A DNA stretch of 64,000 nt from Streptomyces sp. TRM70350. Lineage in GTDB: Bacteria; Actinomycetota; Actinomycetes; Streptomycetales; Streptomycetaceae. The stretch's first letter is position 1, and the number at the start of each line of letters is the position of its first letter. The translations under genes and the position numbers were made by a program. Under the pieces are notes generated by a model that did not search any database, was not told the DNA's origin, and worked only from the letters and a program-made list of their open reading frames with translations. Shown here piece by piece: positions 52,000-61,602 of this stretch. The stretch is from NCBI RefSeq assembly GCF_019219825.1, contig NZ_JAHUXH010000025.1, forward strand, positions 1-64,000, written 5' to 3'.

Positions 52000-54313
52000 C
52001 ACGGCTGACATCGCTGAAGTGGCTGACACGGTTGGCACTGCTGGCACCGCTGAAGTGGCTGACACGGTTGGCACTGCTGGTGCCGCTGAGACGGCTGACG
52101 CGGCCGACCTCGCCGAAGAAGTGACCGATGCGTTCGACGCGTTCGACGCGCTCGCCGGAACCCGGCCCCGCATCCGCCGGGACGTGCTGTTCACCGAGAC
52201 CCCGGGCGGGGTGCTCTTCCACAACGCAGACGGCGGCTTCCACCTCACGGGCCGCACCGCCTACCGCTTCGCGGCCCTCATGGTCCCGCACCTCGCCGGG
52301 CGGCACCGGCTGGGCGAGATCTGCCAGGGTTTCGGTCCGGCCCAGCGGGCCATGGCCGCCGAACTGGTCCGGACGCTGTACGAGCGGGGTTTCGCCCGCG
52401 ACATACCCGAGGCCGAGGCCGGTGACGACGAGGGCAGGCATACCGACGTCGAGCGGCGCTTCGGCGCGCAGATCGCCTACATCGACCACTACGTCGACGG
52501 CGCGCCCCAGCGGTTCCGTCGCTTCAGGAACACCCCGGTCGCGGTGCTCGGCGACGACGCCGTCGCCCGCTGGTGCGCGCTGAGCCTGGTCCGCAACGGC
52601 TCCGCGCGGATCGGTGTCACGGCCGGGTTCCCCGACGTGGAGTCGGAGGCGGAGGAGGCCACCGGAGCCGGTTGCGCGGTGCGGCTCGACCGGATCGCGG
52701 CGGGGGCGGTCTGGGCGGACCTCGCGGAGTACGACGTGGTGGTCGTCACCGGCGCGGACGCCGCCGCCCGCGCCCACCGGCTGCTGGCCGACGGCGTGCC
52801 CGGCGGCAAGACCCTGATCCCCGCCTGGACCTTCGGCGACCGGGCCGTCACGGGCCCGCTGTCCACCGCCGCCTCCACCGGCTGCCTGAGCTGCGCCGTG
52901 CTGCGGCTCGGCGGGAACGTCGACCCCGGCGCGGCGGCCGACCTCTGGAGCGGGGTCGCGGGCGGCACCGTCGCGTCGGCGCCGGACTCCGGCGGGCCGC
53001 TGACCGGCCCCATCGCCGCGATGTCGGGCAATCTGCTCGGCTACGAGATCTTCCGTGTCGTCACGGGCGCGCTGCCCGCCGAGACGGACCGTCAGGTCCT
53101 CGTCCAGGATCTGGAGTCACTGGACGTCATCGCCGAGCCCGTCCAGCCCCACCCGCGTTGCCGCCGCTGCGCGTCCCTCGCCTGCGAGGCCGGAGAAGCG
53201 GCTGCGGAGCTGCCCGGCGGACTCGCGCTGCCGGTCACCCCGACCGTGGACACCGCCCGCGAGGCGCAGGCGCTGGTGGACGAGCTGAACCGGGTCAGCA
53301 CCGCGCTCGTCCGCCCGTACACCGGCGTCTTCCGCCGTTACGACGACGAGGAGCTGACCCAGACCCCGCTGAAGATCAGCCGGGTCGAGGTCGCCCTCGG
53401 CCATGGCGTACCGCGCCGGATCGCCGCCTTCGACGTGCATCACCTCGCGGGAGCGCGGACGCGGGCGCTGTACGCGGCGGCCGAGACGTACGTCGAGCAC
53501 ATGGTGCCCCTGGTGCCGTCGGCGACCCCGACGGCGGCGACGGCCCTCGGCCCCGACGCACTGACGACGGGCGCGGGAACCGGTCGTACGGAAGCGGACG
53601 TCACCGCCTGGATCACCGCGACCTCCCTGCTCACCAAGGAACCGGTCCGGGTGCCTGCCGCCGCCGTGCGCACCTTCGGCGCGTACAACCGGGACCGGAT
53701 GCACCAGGCGACGAGCGCGGGCAGCGGCGCCGGTGGGACGGCTCAGGAGGCGGCGGGGCGCGGTCTGCTCTCGGCGCTGGCCCATGACGCGCTGCTGCGC
53801 GCGGTCCGCGGCACCGCCACCACCGCCCCGGTGACCGCCGACGCCGACCCGGAGCTGGTCTTCCTGCTGAAGTCCGCCGGCAATCTGGACATCGAGGCGG
53901 AGCTCGTCGACCTCGGCGAGCAAGCGCGATCCTCGGCCCAGGTGGTCCTCGCCCGCGAGCCGGGCGGCCGCTGGGCGGTGGGCGCGGGCCTGTCCCGCCG
54001 GTCCGCGGCCTGTGCGGCGCTGCGCGACCTGCTCGGCCAGGCCCAGCTCGCGGCGGAGGACACCGGCGCCCCCGTCGACACCGGTGATCCCCTGGTCCGG
54101 GACCTGGCCCCGGCGACGATCGCGGTGACGGGCGGGCGCGTCGTCGCGGAGGCCGAGGCCACCACGTTCGACGCGGTGCTCGACCGCCTGCGCGGCGCCG
54201 GGCGGGACGTCCTCCACGTGCCCACCACCCCGGCCGACCTTCCCGCCGGCGGCATCAGCACGGCCCGGATCCTGCTCACCACCGGAGCAGAGGGCGACGC
54301 CGATGCCCACTGA
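51992..54313 (+). CDS. TOMM leader-binding E1-like (F) protein with degenerate YcaO-like half
   Basis: 773 aa. Residues 1-45 are Ala/Thr/Asp-rich repeats (36-base DNA repeat at 52013 and 52049, AEVADTVGTAG twice). Then a PqqD-like leader-recognition region (about 55-130: VLFHNADGGFHLTGRTAYRF.., LYERGFARD), a ThiF/E1-like domain (about 165-385: PVAVLGDDAVARWCALSLV) with zinc-type cysteines TGCLSC (about 296) and CRRCASLAC (about 388), and a second half resembling YcaO proteins (about 455-770: KISRVEVALGHGVPRRIAAF, ATSAGSGAGGTAQEAAGRGL). That half lacks the acidic ATP-binding residues of active YcaO enzymes. Role by family: bind the precursor leader and deliver it to the cyclodehydratase. Confidence 0.85.
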   Translation: MADTADIAEVADTVGTAGTAEVADTVGTAGAAETADAADLAEEVTDAFDAFDALAGTRPRIRRDVLFTETPGGVLFHNADGGFHLTGRTAYRFAALMVPHLAGRHRLGEICQGFGPAQRAMAAELVRTLYERGFARDIPEAEAGDDEGRHTDVERRFGAQIAYIDHYVDGAPQRFRRFRNTPVAVLGDDAVARWCALSLVRNGSARIGVTAGFPDVESEAEEATGAGCAVRLDRIAAGAVWADLAEYDVVVVTGADAAARAHRLLADGVPGGKTLIPAWTFGDRAVTGPLSTAASTGCLSCAVLRLGGNVDPGAAADLWSGVAGGTVASAPDSGGPLTGPIAAMSGNLLGYEIFRVVTGALPAETDRQVLVQDLESLDVIAEPVQPHPRCRRCASLACEAGEAAAELPGGLALPVTPTVDTAREAQALVDELNRVSTALVRPYTGVFRRYDDEELTQTPLKISRVEVALGHGVPRRIAAFDVHHLAGARTRALYAAAETYVEHMVPLVPSATPTAATALGPDALTTGAGTGRTEADVTAWITATSLLTKEPVRVPAAAVRTFGAYNRDRMHQATSAGSGAGGTAQEAAGRGLLSALAHDALLRAVRGTATTAPVTADADPELVFLLKSAGNLDIEAELVDLGEQARSSAQVVLAREPGGRWAVGAGLSRRSAACAALRDLLGQAQLAAEDTGAPVDTGDPLVRDLAPATIAVTGGRVVAEAEATTFDAVLDRLRGAGRDVLHVPTTPADLPAGGISTARILLTTGAEGDADAH

Positions 54314-56261
54314 GACCACCACCCCGTGGGAGCGGTCCTGCCGGAACCTCGCGGACCTGCTCCACCGTGGCCTCGCCGAACACGGCCTGGCGGCACCACT
54401 CGACGTCGGCACGCTGGGTGTCCGGGACGCCTTCGCCGACGAGGAGCCGGACGCCGCGCCCGGCTCGGTACCCGTGCGGCTCTACGGCCGTCACGCCGTG
54501 GTCGGCCCCTTTCCCGCCCGCGACGGGAACCGGTCCGGCACCGCGGGGGGATCCGACCGGCCCTGCCCCCGCTGCCTCGCCCGCCGCTGGCAGGCCGTAC
54601 GGTCCGTCGCGCTGCGGGAGGCACTCGAACTCGGCGCCGGCACCCGGGCCGCGGGTGAGCCGCCGTATCCGACGCCCTTCACGGCGACCGCGCTGGCCGG
54701 GCTGGTCGCCGCCCGGCTCGACGGCACGGGGCCGGACACCGGGACGTTTCCCGCCGTCCACCTCGTGGACCTGGGGTCCCTGATGGTGCGTCACTACCCG
54801 CTGGTGCCCGACCCGGAGTGCCCGCGCTGCGGCCGGCGCGAGGCGGACACCGCCGAAGCGGCGACGCTCACCCTGCGCCCCGCACCCAAGCACCGGCCCG
54901 GAGCCTTCCGGGTCCGCGACATCGGTGACCACGAGCTGCCCGTCGAACCGTTCGCCAACCCGGTGTGCGGAGCCCTCGGCCCCTCCGTGGTCCACGACGT
55001 GTCGTCGCTGTCCACGTCCGCCACCATCGGCTGTTTCAGCATGCGGTCGGGGGAGTACCTGCGCGAGACCTTCTGGGGCGGGCACGCCGACACCTTCGCG
55101 CGCAGCGAGCGGATCGGCGTACTGGAGGGCCTGGAGCGGTACGCGGGCATGCGCGCGCGGGCCCGGATCCCCGGCGTACGCGACAGCCTGACCGCGCTGC
55201 GGGCGCGCGGCGAGCACGCCCTCGACGCCCGCGAGTGCGGTCTGTACTCGCCGGAGTTCCACCGCGCCAACCCGCGGGTCGTGCCCTTCACGCCGGACCG
55301 TGAGATCCCCTGGGTGTGGGGGTACTCCCTGCGCGACCACAAGCCGATCCTCGTCCCCGAGGTGCTGACGTACTACCACGCGCCCGGCCTGGAGAACCGC
55401 TTCGTGCAGGAGAGCTCCAACGGCTGCGCCACCGGAGGCTGTCTGGAGGAAGCCGTCTACTGGGGCCTGATGGAGGTCGTCGAGCGCGATGCCTTCCTGC
55501 TCACCTGGTACGGGCGGGCGGCCCTGCCCGAGATCGACCCGCGCACCAGCCGCCGCCCCGCCACCCGGCAGATGGTCGACCGGCTGGAGATGTACGGCTA
55601 CGAGGCCCGCTTCTTCGACACCCGGATCACCTTCCCCATCCCTGTCGTCACGGGTGTCGCCGTACGCCCCGACGGCGGCCTCGGCCGGATGTGCTTCGGC
55701 GCGGGCGCGGGACTCGACCCGGAGGCGGCGCTGGCCGGCGCGCTGTGCGAGATCGGCACCGACGCCGTCAACCTCCAGGGCCGCACCGAGCGTGACGAGG
55801 CCCGGCTGCGCGCCATGGCCACGGACTTCGGCAAGGTCGAGGCACTGCACGACCACCCGCTGGCGTACGGCATCCCGGAGATGGGCGACCACGCCCACTT
55901 CCTGATCGGCGCGCCGGGCGCCCCCCGCCCGCCCCTGCACTCCCTGGCCGAGCTCTACGGCAACGGTTCGGTGCCGCCCGTCTCCGACGACCTGCGCGAG
56001 GATCTGATGCGCTGTGTCAGGGCGGTCACGGATGCCGGATTCGACGTGATCGTGGTCGACCAGACCATGCCCGAGCAGCGGGACCTGGGGCTGACCACGG
56101 TCGGCGTCATCGTTCCCGGGCTGCTGCCCATCGACTTCGGCTGGACGCGGCAGCGCGCGCTGGGCATGCCCCGGCTGCGCACCGCACTGCGCGAGGCCGG
56201 ACTGCGCGACCGCGACCTGGTGCCCGGCGACCTCAACCCCGCGCCCCACCCCTTCCCGTGA
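54303..56261 (+). CDS. Azoline-forming YcaO cyclodehydratase (TOMM C/D fusion)
   Basis: 652 aa. The N-terminal third is an E1-like C domain with two CxxC pairs (RPCPRCLARRW near 82, CPRCGRRE near 178). The YcaO domain has the ATP/Mg motifs RSERIGVLEGLERYAG and NGCATGGCLEEAVYWGLMEV followed by VERDAF. The chain ends NPAPHPFP, the Pro-rich C-terminus (PxPxP type) needed by cyclodehydratases. It turns Ser, Thr or Cys of the precursor into azolines using ATP. The start overlaps the F-protein stop by 11 bases. Confidence 0.92.
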   Translation: MPTETTTPWERSCRNLADLLHRGLAEHGLAAPLDVGTLGVRDAFADEEPDAAPGSVPVRLYGRHAVVGPFPARDGNRSGTAGGSDRPCPRCLARRWQAVRSVALREALELGAGTRAAGEPPYPTPFTATALAGLVAARLDGTGPDTGTFPAVHLVDLGSLMVRHYPLVPDPECPRCGRREADTAEAATLTLRPAPKHRPGAFRVRDIGDHELPVEPFANPVCGALGPSVVHDVSSLSTSATIGCFSMRSGEYLRETFWGGHADTFARSERIGVLEGLERYAGMRARARIPGVRDSLTALRARGEHALDARECGLYSPEFHRANPRVVPFTPDREIPWVWGYSLRDHKPILVPEVLTYYHAPGLENRFVQESSNGCATGGCLEEAVYWGLMEVVERDAFLLTWYGRAALPEIDPRTSRRPATRQMVDRLEMYGYEARFFDTRITFPIPVVTGVAVRPDGGLGRMCFGAGAGLDPEAALAGALCEIGTDAVNLQGRTERDEARLRAMATDFGKVEALHDHPLAYGIPEMGDHAHFLIGAPGAPRPPLHSLAELYGNGSVPPVSDDLREDLMRCVRAVTDAGFDVIVVDQTMPEQRDLGLTTVGVIVPGLLPIDFGWTRQRALGMPRLRTALREAGLRDRDLVPGDLNPAPHPFP

Positions 56262-56298
56262 CCGCGCGTCCGACCGCACACCGACGAGGAGTTTCCCC

Positions 56299-57873
56299 AT
56301 GGGACACGCCCATGACTACGCGGCTGCGATCCTGCAGCGCGGCCGGGTTCCGATGGCACCCGCCGACTTCGTGCCGAACTGGACCGACAGCCCGCGCAAG
56401 ACCAAGTTCTACCCCGGTGTGGACAACGTGCCGCTGCCGCCCGACGGCGACTGTCCCGCTGAGGCCACCCTGGACCGCGGCCTGTACGACACCCCGGACC
56501 GCGACCGCCCGTTCGACCTGGACGCGCTGTCCGGCATGCTGCGCGACTCCTATGGACCGGTCGGCCGCAGGCTCGGCGTGCAGGCCAACACCGACCTGAG
56601 CGCGCTGCCCTCCTACCCGCACGCCAACTGGTCGCGCGGCACGGCCTCCGGCGGCGGCCTCTACCCCGTCAGCATCTACTGGATCTCCGGGCCGAGCGGG
56701 CCGCTGCCTCCCGGGGTGCACCACTACTCGCCCCGGCACCACGCCATGCGGCGGCTGCTGACCGGCGACGTCTCCGGCGAGGTGCGCGCCGCCCTGGGCG
56801 AGGACGCCCCCGGCGCGCCGACCGACCAGTACCTGGTGCTCGGCATCAAGTACTGGCAGAACGCCTTCAAGTACAACAGCTTCTCCTTCCACGCCGTGAC
56901 CATGGACGTGGGCACCGTCGTGGGGACCTGGCGGATGTGGGCCCGCGCGCGGGGGCTCGGGATCGAACCGGCGCTCTGGTTCGACGAGGCGAGGCTGGCC
57001 CGGCTGCTCGGGGTGCGCGGCGAGGACGAGGGGATCTTCGCGGTCGTACCGCTGCGCTGGCAGGGCACACCGGCTGCCTCGGCCCCCGTGGCGGCCTCGG
57101 TACGGCACCGGGACGCGGAGCGTTCCCGGACCGTCCTCACCTTCGACGCGGTCCGCCGGATGCAGGACGCCACCTCCCGGGACGCCACCGCACGGCCCGC
57201 TCCCGGCGCACTCGCCCGTGCCGCCGCGCCGCCGCCCGACCCGGGCCGGACCCGGGTGCCGCTGCCCGCCGCCCGGCCGCTGGACACCGACGTACGACGG
57301 GCCCTGCGCCGGCGCCGCAGCAGCTTCGGCCGGTTCGACGCGAGCCGCCCGGTGACCGGTGACCGGCTGGCCGCCTGCCTGGCCGCGGCGACGGCCGGGG
57401 CACGGCTCGGCGGGGACACGGGGGATGTCCGGCTGACCAAGCTGTACGCCTTCGTCAACCACGTCGACGGGCTGGCGCCGGGCGCCTACGCATACGACTC
57501 GGACGCGCACGCGCTGCGGCTGGTACGGGAGGGCAGGCCGGGCGCGTTCCTGCAGAAGAACTACTTCCTGTCCAACTACAACCTGGAACAGGCCGGTGCC
57601 GTCCTGGTGCCCACGATCCGCACGGGCGCCGTCCTCGACGCCGTCGGCGACCGCGGCTACCGGCTGGTCAACGCCACCGTGGGCGCCGTCTCGCAAGCCG
57701 TCTACACCGCGGCGTCCGCCCTGGAGCTCGGCTGCGGCGTGGCGCTGGGCTTCGACAACATCTCGTACATCGAGGAACTCGGCCTGGAGGAGACCGGCGA
57801 GGCACCGCTGCTGATCATGATGGTCGGCAACGAGCGGCCCGCCCCGGCCGACTTCCGGTACGAGATCGCCTGA
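56299..57873 (+). CDS. SagB/ThcOx-type FMN azoline dehydrogenase
   Basis: 524 aa with two nitroreductase-like halves. First half: NWSRGTASGGGLYPVSIYWI, YWQNAFKYNSFSFHAVTMDV and GTVVGTWRMWARARGLG. Second half starts RRALRRRRSSFGRFDASRPV and has LVNATVGAVSQAVYTAASAL, then ELGCGVALGFD. SagB-type oxidases aromatise azolines to azoles. GAGGAG precedes ATG 56299. Duplicated-domain versions are common in actinobacterial azole clusters. Confidence 0.9.
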   Translation: MGHAHDYAAAILQRGRVPMAPADFVPNWTDSPRKTKFYPGVDNVPLPPDGDCPAEATLDRGLYDTPDRDRPFDLDALSGMLRDSYGPVGRRLGVQANTDLSALPSYPHANWSRGTASGGGLYPVSIYWISGPSGPLPPGVHHYSPRHHAMRRLLTGDVSGEVRAALGEDAPGAPTDQYLVLGIKYWQNAFKYNSFSFHAVTMDVGTVVGTWRMWARARGLGIEPALWFDEARLARLLGVRGEDEGIFAVVPLRWQGTPAASAPVAASVRHRDAERSRTVLTFDAVRRMQDATSRDATARPAPGALARAAAPPPDPGRTRVPLPAARPLDTDVRRALRRRRSSFGRFDASRPVTGDRLAACLAAATAGARLGGDTGDVRLTKLYAFVNHVDGLAPGAYAYDSDAHALRLVREGRPGAFLQKNYFLSNYNLEQAGAVLVPTIRTGAVLDAVGDRGYRLVNATVGAVSQAVYTAASALELGCGVALGFDNISYIEELGLEETGEAPLLIMMVGNERPAPADFRYEIA

Positions 57874-57904
57874 ACCGACGAGTACCGGAAGGGGGGACCA
57901 TCCG

Positions 57905-60544
57905 ATGCCGTTCATGCTCCGGGTCGCCGGACTGCCCATCGACACCGTGCACGGCCTGCGCTGCCCTGACAGCCGCCGATGGGCGGACGACGTCCTCACC
58001 GCGACGCAGGAGTCGCACACCTCGGGGGAGGCCGTGGGCGATCTGCTGTACGCCCTGGTCGGCTCCACTGATGACGACGCGGTGCGGCGCAGGCTGCTGA
58101 AGCTGCGTCGCGAGGTGTTCAACAACCGGCTGCCCCAGGACGGCGCCTCCGCCCTCGCCCTGGTCCGGGGACTGGACCCGGTCGCGGGTGAACGCCTCGC
58201 CGCGTGGCTGGCCGGCCGGCGGCGGCTGGCGGCGCGGGAGGCCGAGGGCGCCATGCTGCTCGCCGCCGAGACCGGGCGCAGCCGCGCCGAACTGCGCCGT
58301 CTGGTGGGGGAGGAGCGGCTGCGCGCCGGGGTGCTGCTGGCCTCGCCCACGCTGGACGCGCAACTCGACGCCTTCGCACGGACGCCGGCGGACCGCCCCG
58401 GCAGGAAGCAGCGCAAGATCGAGCGCTCGCTGCTGTCGTACCTGTACCGGACGGTCTGCAAGACCAGCCCCTTCAGCACCTTCACCGGCGTCGCCCTCGG
58501 CGAGTTCGGCGCCGGCGGCCCGCAGGTGCGCATCGACGACGAGTGGACCAGCCACCCGCGGATCGGCGTGGCCGCCGTCGCCAGGCTCGCCGAGGCGGTG
58601 ATCGCCGACCCCGCCCGCCGCGCCGATCTGCCGGTGGCGCCGGCCACCGGCTGGGGCCGGGACGACGACCGGGTGCGCTACGTGCGGCGCTGGGTGACCT
58701 CCGGGGACGACGACACCGCGGTCACCTTCGACGCCGTCAAGGACCAGCTGTTCTTCCTGCGCCGCAGCGGCACGCTGGAACGGCTGCTCGGCCTGTTCGA
58801 GGAGCGCGGCACCCTGCGCTACGGCGAACTGTCCGCCTGGCTCGCCGCCGACAGCGGCGCCCCGCAGGAGGAGGTCGAGCAGTACCTTCAGGTCCTGCTG
58901 GACCTGGGCCTGGTGCAGGTGCCCTGTCTGCGCACCGAGGTGCACGACACCGACCCGCTGCGGTCCTTCCAGGAGTCACTGCGCGCTCTGGCACGCCCCT
59001 GGGCCACGCGGCTGGCGGACCGCCTCGACGAGCCGGCCGACTGCGTCGACCGCTTCGCGACCGCGGACCCGGCCGAGCGCGGGGAACTGCTGGCCCGGCT
59101 GCGCGACGGGCTGCGCACCGCGCAGGAGGAACTGGGTGCGCAGCGGGCCAGGGTGCCGCAGACCGTGCTGTACGAGGACGCAGCCGCGGGCCGGGACGTC
59201 GTGCTCGGCGAGGACGCCTGGGCGAAACCGGCCGCCGCGCTGAACGCGGTGGAGCGGATCCTGCCCGCGTTCGACCTGACCCTGCCGCAGCGCATCACGT
59301 TCAAGGGATTCTTCCTCGCCCGCCATGGGCAGGGCGGGCGCTGCGACGACCTGCTCAAGCTCGTGCACGACTTCCACGAGGACTTCTTCGACCAGTACAT
59401 GTCGTTCACGGCGGGCCGCACCTCGTTCGACGAGGAGGGCCGCTACGTACCGGAGGAGAACTGGCTGGGCCTGCCCCAGCTGAAGGCGCTCGACACCGCA
59501 CGCCAGACCTTCGTGGCGCGGATGCGGGCCCTGTGGGACACGGCGGACGGGGCCGAGGAGATCACCGTCGACGAGGAGGCCCTCGCCGCGGTGGCGGACG
59601 AACTAAACGGTGTGGCACCGCGGTTCGCGCCCATGAGCCACCACCTCCAGCTCGCCGACGGCCCCGGGGAGCCGCTGGTCGTGCTCAACCGCTCCTACGG
59701 CGGACTGTCGTTCCCGTTCAGCCGGTTCACACACTGCTTCGACGGCCTGGCCGACCGGCTGCGCCGGGACGCGGAGGGCGTCCGGCCCGGCGACGCGGTC
59801 TTCGCCGAGGTCACCGGCGGTCCGGTCACCAGCAACCTCAATCTGCACGACCGGCTCACCGACTACGAGATCGTCTGCCCGGGCGAGACGGGCACCCTGC
59901 CCGAGGAGTTCTGCCTGCGCCTGGCGGACCTGTCCGTCGAGCACGACGAGGCGGAGGACCGGCTGGTGCTGCGCTCGGCACGACTGGACCGGGAGGTCGT
60001 CCCCGTCTACTTCGGCTATCTCGTGCCGCTCGCCCTGCCCGAGCTGCCCCGCACCCTGCTGTTGCTCTCCCCGACCTCGATGGCGCCGCTCAACGTCTGG
60101 GGCGGTGTCCCGGAGAGCGAGCCGGTGGACGGAGTGACCCGGCGTCCGCGGGTGCGCCACGCGAGCGTCGTGCTCAGCCGGCGCAGCTGGAGCGCACCGG
60201 CCACGGCGCTGCCGCTGCACACTCCCGGCACGCCCGAGGCGGAGTGGTTCCTCGGCTGGCACCGCTTCCGGCGGGCGCACGGACTGCCCGACCGGGTCTT
60301 CGCCACCGTCGCGGACAGCGGAGCGCGGGGCGCGACCGGCGCCAAGCCGCAGTACCTCGACTTCGACAGCCCGCTGTCGCTGACCGCCTTCGAAGCGCTG
60401 CTCAAGAGCCCCGAGGCCCGCGTGGTGTTCCGGGAGATGCTCCCGGACGAGAACGGTCTGCACGCCGTCTCCCGCCGTGGCCGCCATGTCGCCGAACTGG
60501 CGGTGGAGACCGCCGTCTCCACCCGACGGAGGACCACCTCATGA
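57905..60544 (+). CDS. Lantibiotic dehydratase, glutamylation domain (split LanB, large part)
   Basis: 879 aa. LanB N-terminal family: SLLSYLYRTVCKTSPFSTFT then GVALGEFG; MSHHLQLADGPGEPLVVLNR and SYGGLSFPFSRFTHCF; PLALPELPRTLLLLSPTS; ending near VVFREMLPDENGLHAVSRRG. It uses glutamyl-tRNA to activate Ser/Thr for dehydration. The elimination domain is a separate gene next to it, the split form seen in thiopeptide and goadsporin-type clusters. GGGGGGA precedes ATG 57905; its stop overlaps the next start (ATGA). Confidence 0.92.
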   Translation: MPFMLRVAGLPIDTVHGLRCPDSRRWADDVLTATQESHTSGEAVGDLLYALVGSTDDDAVRRRLLKLRREVFNNRLPQDGASALALVRGLDPVAGERLAAWLAGRRRLAAREAEGAMLLAAETGRSRAELRRLVGEERLRAGVLLASPTLDAQLDAFARTPADRPGRKQRKIERSLLSYLYRTVCKTSPFSTFTGVALGEFGAGGPQVRIDDEWTSHPRIGVAAVARLAEAVIADPARRADLPVAPATGWGRDDDRVRYVRRWVTSGDDDTAVTFDAVKDQLFFLRRSGTLERLLGLFEERGTLRYGELSAWLAADSGAPQEEVEQYLQVLLDLGLVQVPCLRTEVHDTDPLRSFQESLRALARPWATRLADRLDEPADCVDRFATADPAERGELLARLRDGLRTAQEELGAQRARVPQTVLYEDAAAGRDVVLGEDAWAKPAAALNAVERILPAFDLTLPQRITFKGFFLARHGQGGRCDDLLKLVHDFHEDFFDQYMSFTAGRTSFDEEGRYVPEENWLGLPQLKALDTARQTFVARMRALWDTADGAEEITVDEEALAAVADELNGVAPRFAPMSHHLQLADGPGEPLVVLNRSYGGLSFPFSRFTHCFDGLADRLRRDAEGVRPGDAVFAEVTGGPVTSNLNLHDRLTDYEIVCPGETGTLPEEFCLRLADLSVEHDEAEDRLVLRSARLDREVVPVYFGYLVPLALPELPRTLLLLSPTSMAPLNVWGGVPESEPVDGVTRRPRVRHASVVLSRRSWSAPATALPLHTPGTPEAEWFLGWHRFRRAHGLPDRVFATVADSGARGATGAKPQYLDFDSPLSLTAFEALLKSPEARVVFREMLPDENGLHAVSRRGRHVAELAVETAVSTRRRTTS

Positions 60545-61602
60545 CCACCACTGTCACGGCCGCCGGCGCATGGCAGGCGACGCACGTCTTCTACGCCGCC
60601 AACCCGCGCCCGTTGCTGATCGACTGCATCCGCCCGCTGGTGGACCAACTGGAGGCGGACGGGCTGCTCGCCAACTACTTCTTCATCAACTACTGGCTGG
60701 AGGGCCCGCATGTGCGGCTGCGCGTCAAGCCGGCCTCGCCCGAGGCCGAGGCGGAGGTGCGGCGCCGCACCGAACAGGCGCTCGACGCCTTCCTCGCCGC
60801 CCGCCCCGCGCTGTACGAGGTGGACTCGGGCTTCCTCAACGACTTCTACAACACCCTCTTCGAGATCGAGTTCCCGGGCAGCGAGCGCACCCCGTACCTG
60901 GACGACCAGGGGCGGATGAACCTGCGGCCCAACAACTCCCGCAGCGCGGAGCCGTACGAACCGGAGTACGGCAAGTACGGCGGCCCGGCGGGTGTCGAGC
61001 TGGCCGAGTGGCACTTCCGGCACTCCAGCGACATGGTCATCGACGCCTTCCGCACCAAGAACCTGCATCTGCGCACGGTCCTGCTCGGTACCGCGGCCCA
61101 GCTGATGATGGTGATGTCCGGGTGCTTCCTGCCCGACGAGCGGGAGCTGGCCGACTACCTGGACAGCTACTACGAGTTCTGGCACAAGGCGTTCCCCGGC
61201 ACCGGTTTCATCGGCAGCGAGGAGTACGACCGTACCTACGCGGCGATGGCCCCCCGCCTCGCCGACCGCTTCGCCGGGGTCCGCGCCGCCGTGGGCCGGG
61301 GCGAGCCCGGACGGCTGCCGGCCTTCCTGGCGGGCTGGGCCGAGCACTGCGCCGAACTGCGGGACCGGGCCCGGTCGCTGGCGGTCGCCGGCGACCTCGT
61401 GTTCCGGTCCTGGGACGGCGAGCGGGAGGAGACGGTCACCGATCCGGCGGTGGCGCTGCCCCTGCTCCTCTCCCCTTACATGCACATGACCAACAATCGG
61501 CTGCACGTCACCATCCGGGACGAGGCGTACCTCGCGCACGTCCTGGGCCGCAGCCTGCGTGAGACGATCGCGGAGGCGGAGCCCACGGAGGCCGGCACAT
61601 GA
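60541..61602 (+). CDS. Thiopeptide-type dehydratase, elimination domain (split LanB, small part)
   Basis: 353 aa, SpaB C-terminal/TIGR03891-like: ATHVFYAANPRPLLIDCIRP at the start, NYFFINYWLEGPHVRLRVKP, PYEPEYGKYGGPAGVELAEW, and LLSPYMHMTNNRLHVTIRDE near the end. It removes glutamate to form dehydroamino acids. The same fold in TclM-type enzymes builds the pyridine of thiopeptides, so one protein here might do either; adjacency to the large LanB part favours elimination. Confidence 0.88.
   Translation: MTTTVTAAGAWQATHVFYAANPRPLLIDCIRPLVDQLEADGLLANYFFINYWLEGPHVRLRVKPASPEAEAEVRRRTEQALDAFLAARPALYEVDSGFLNDFYNTLFEIEFPGSERTPYLDDQGRMNLRPNNSRSAEPYEPEYGKYGGPAGVELAEWHFRHSSDMVIDAFRTKNLHLRTVLLGTAAQLMMVMSGCFLPDERELADYLDSYYEFWHKAFPGTGFIGSEEYDRTYAAMAPRLADRFAGVRAAVGRGEPGRLPAFLAGWAEHCAELRDRARSLAVAGDLVFRSWDGEREETVTDPAVALPLLLSPYMHMTNNRLHVTIRDEAYLAHVLGRSLRETIAEAEPTEAGT

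Noticed and set aside
58204..61602. 1132-codon fusion of LanB shadow and the small dehydratase domain
   Set aside because: Residues before 60541 are an Arg/Gly-rich shadow of the LanB frame; the real start overlaps the LanB stop (ATGA).
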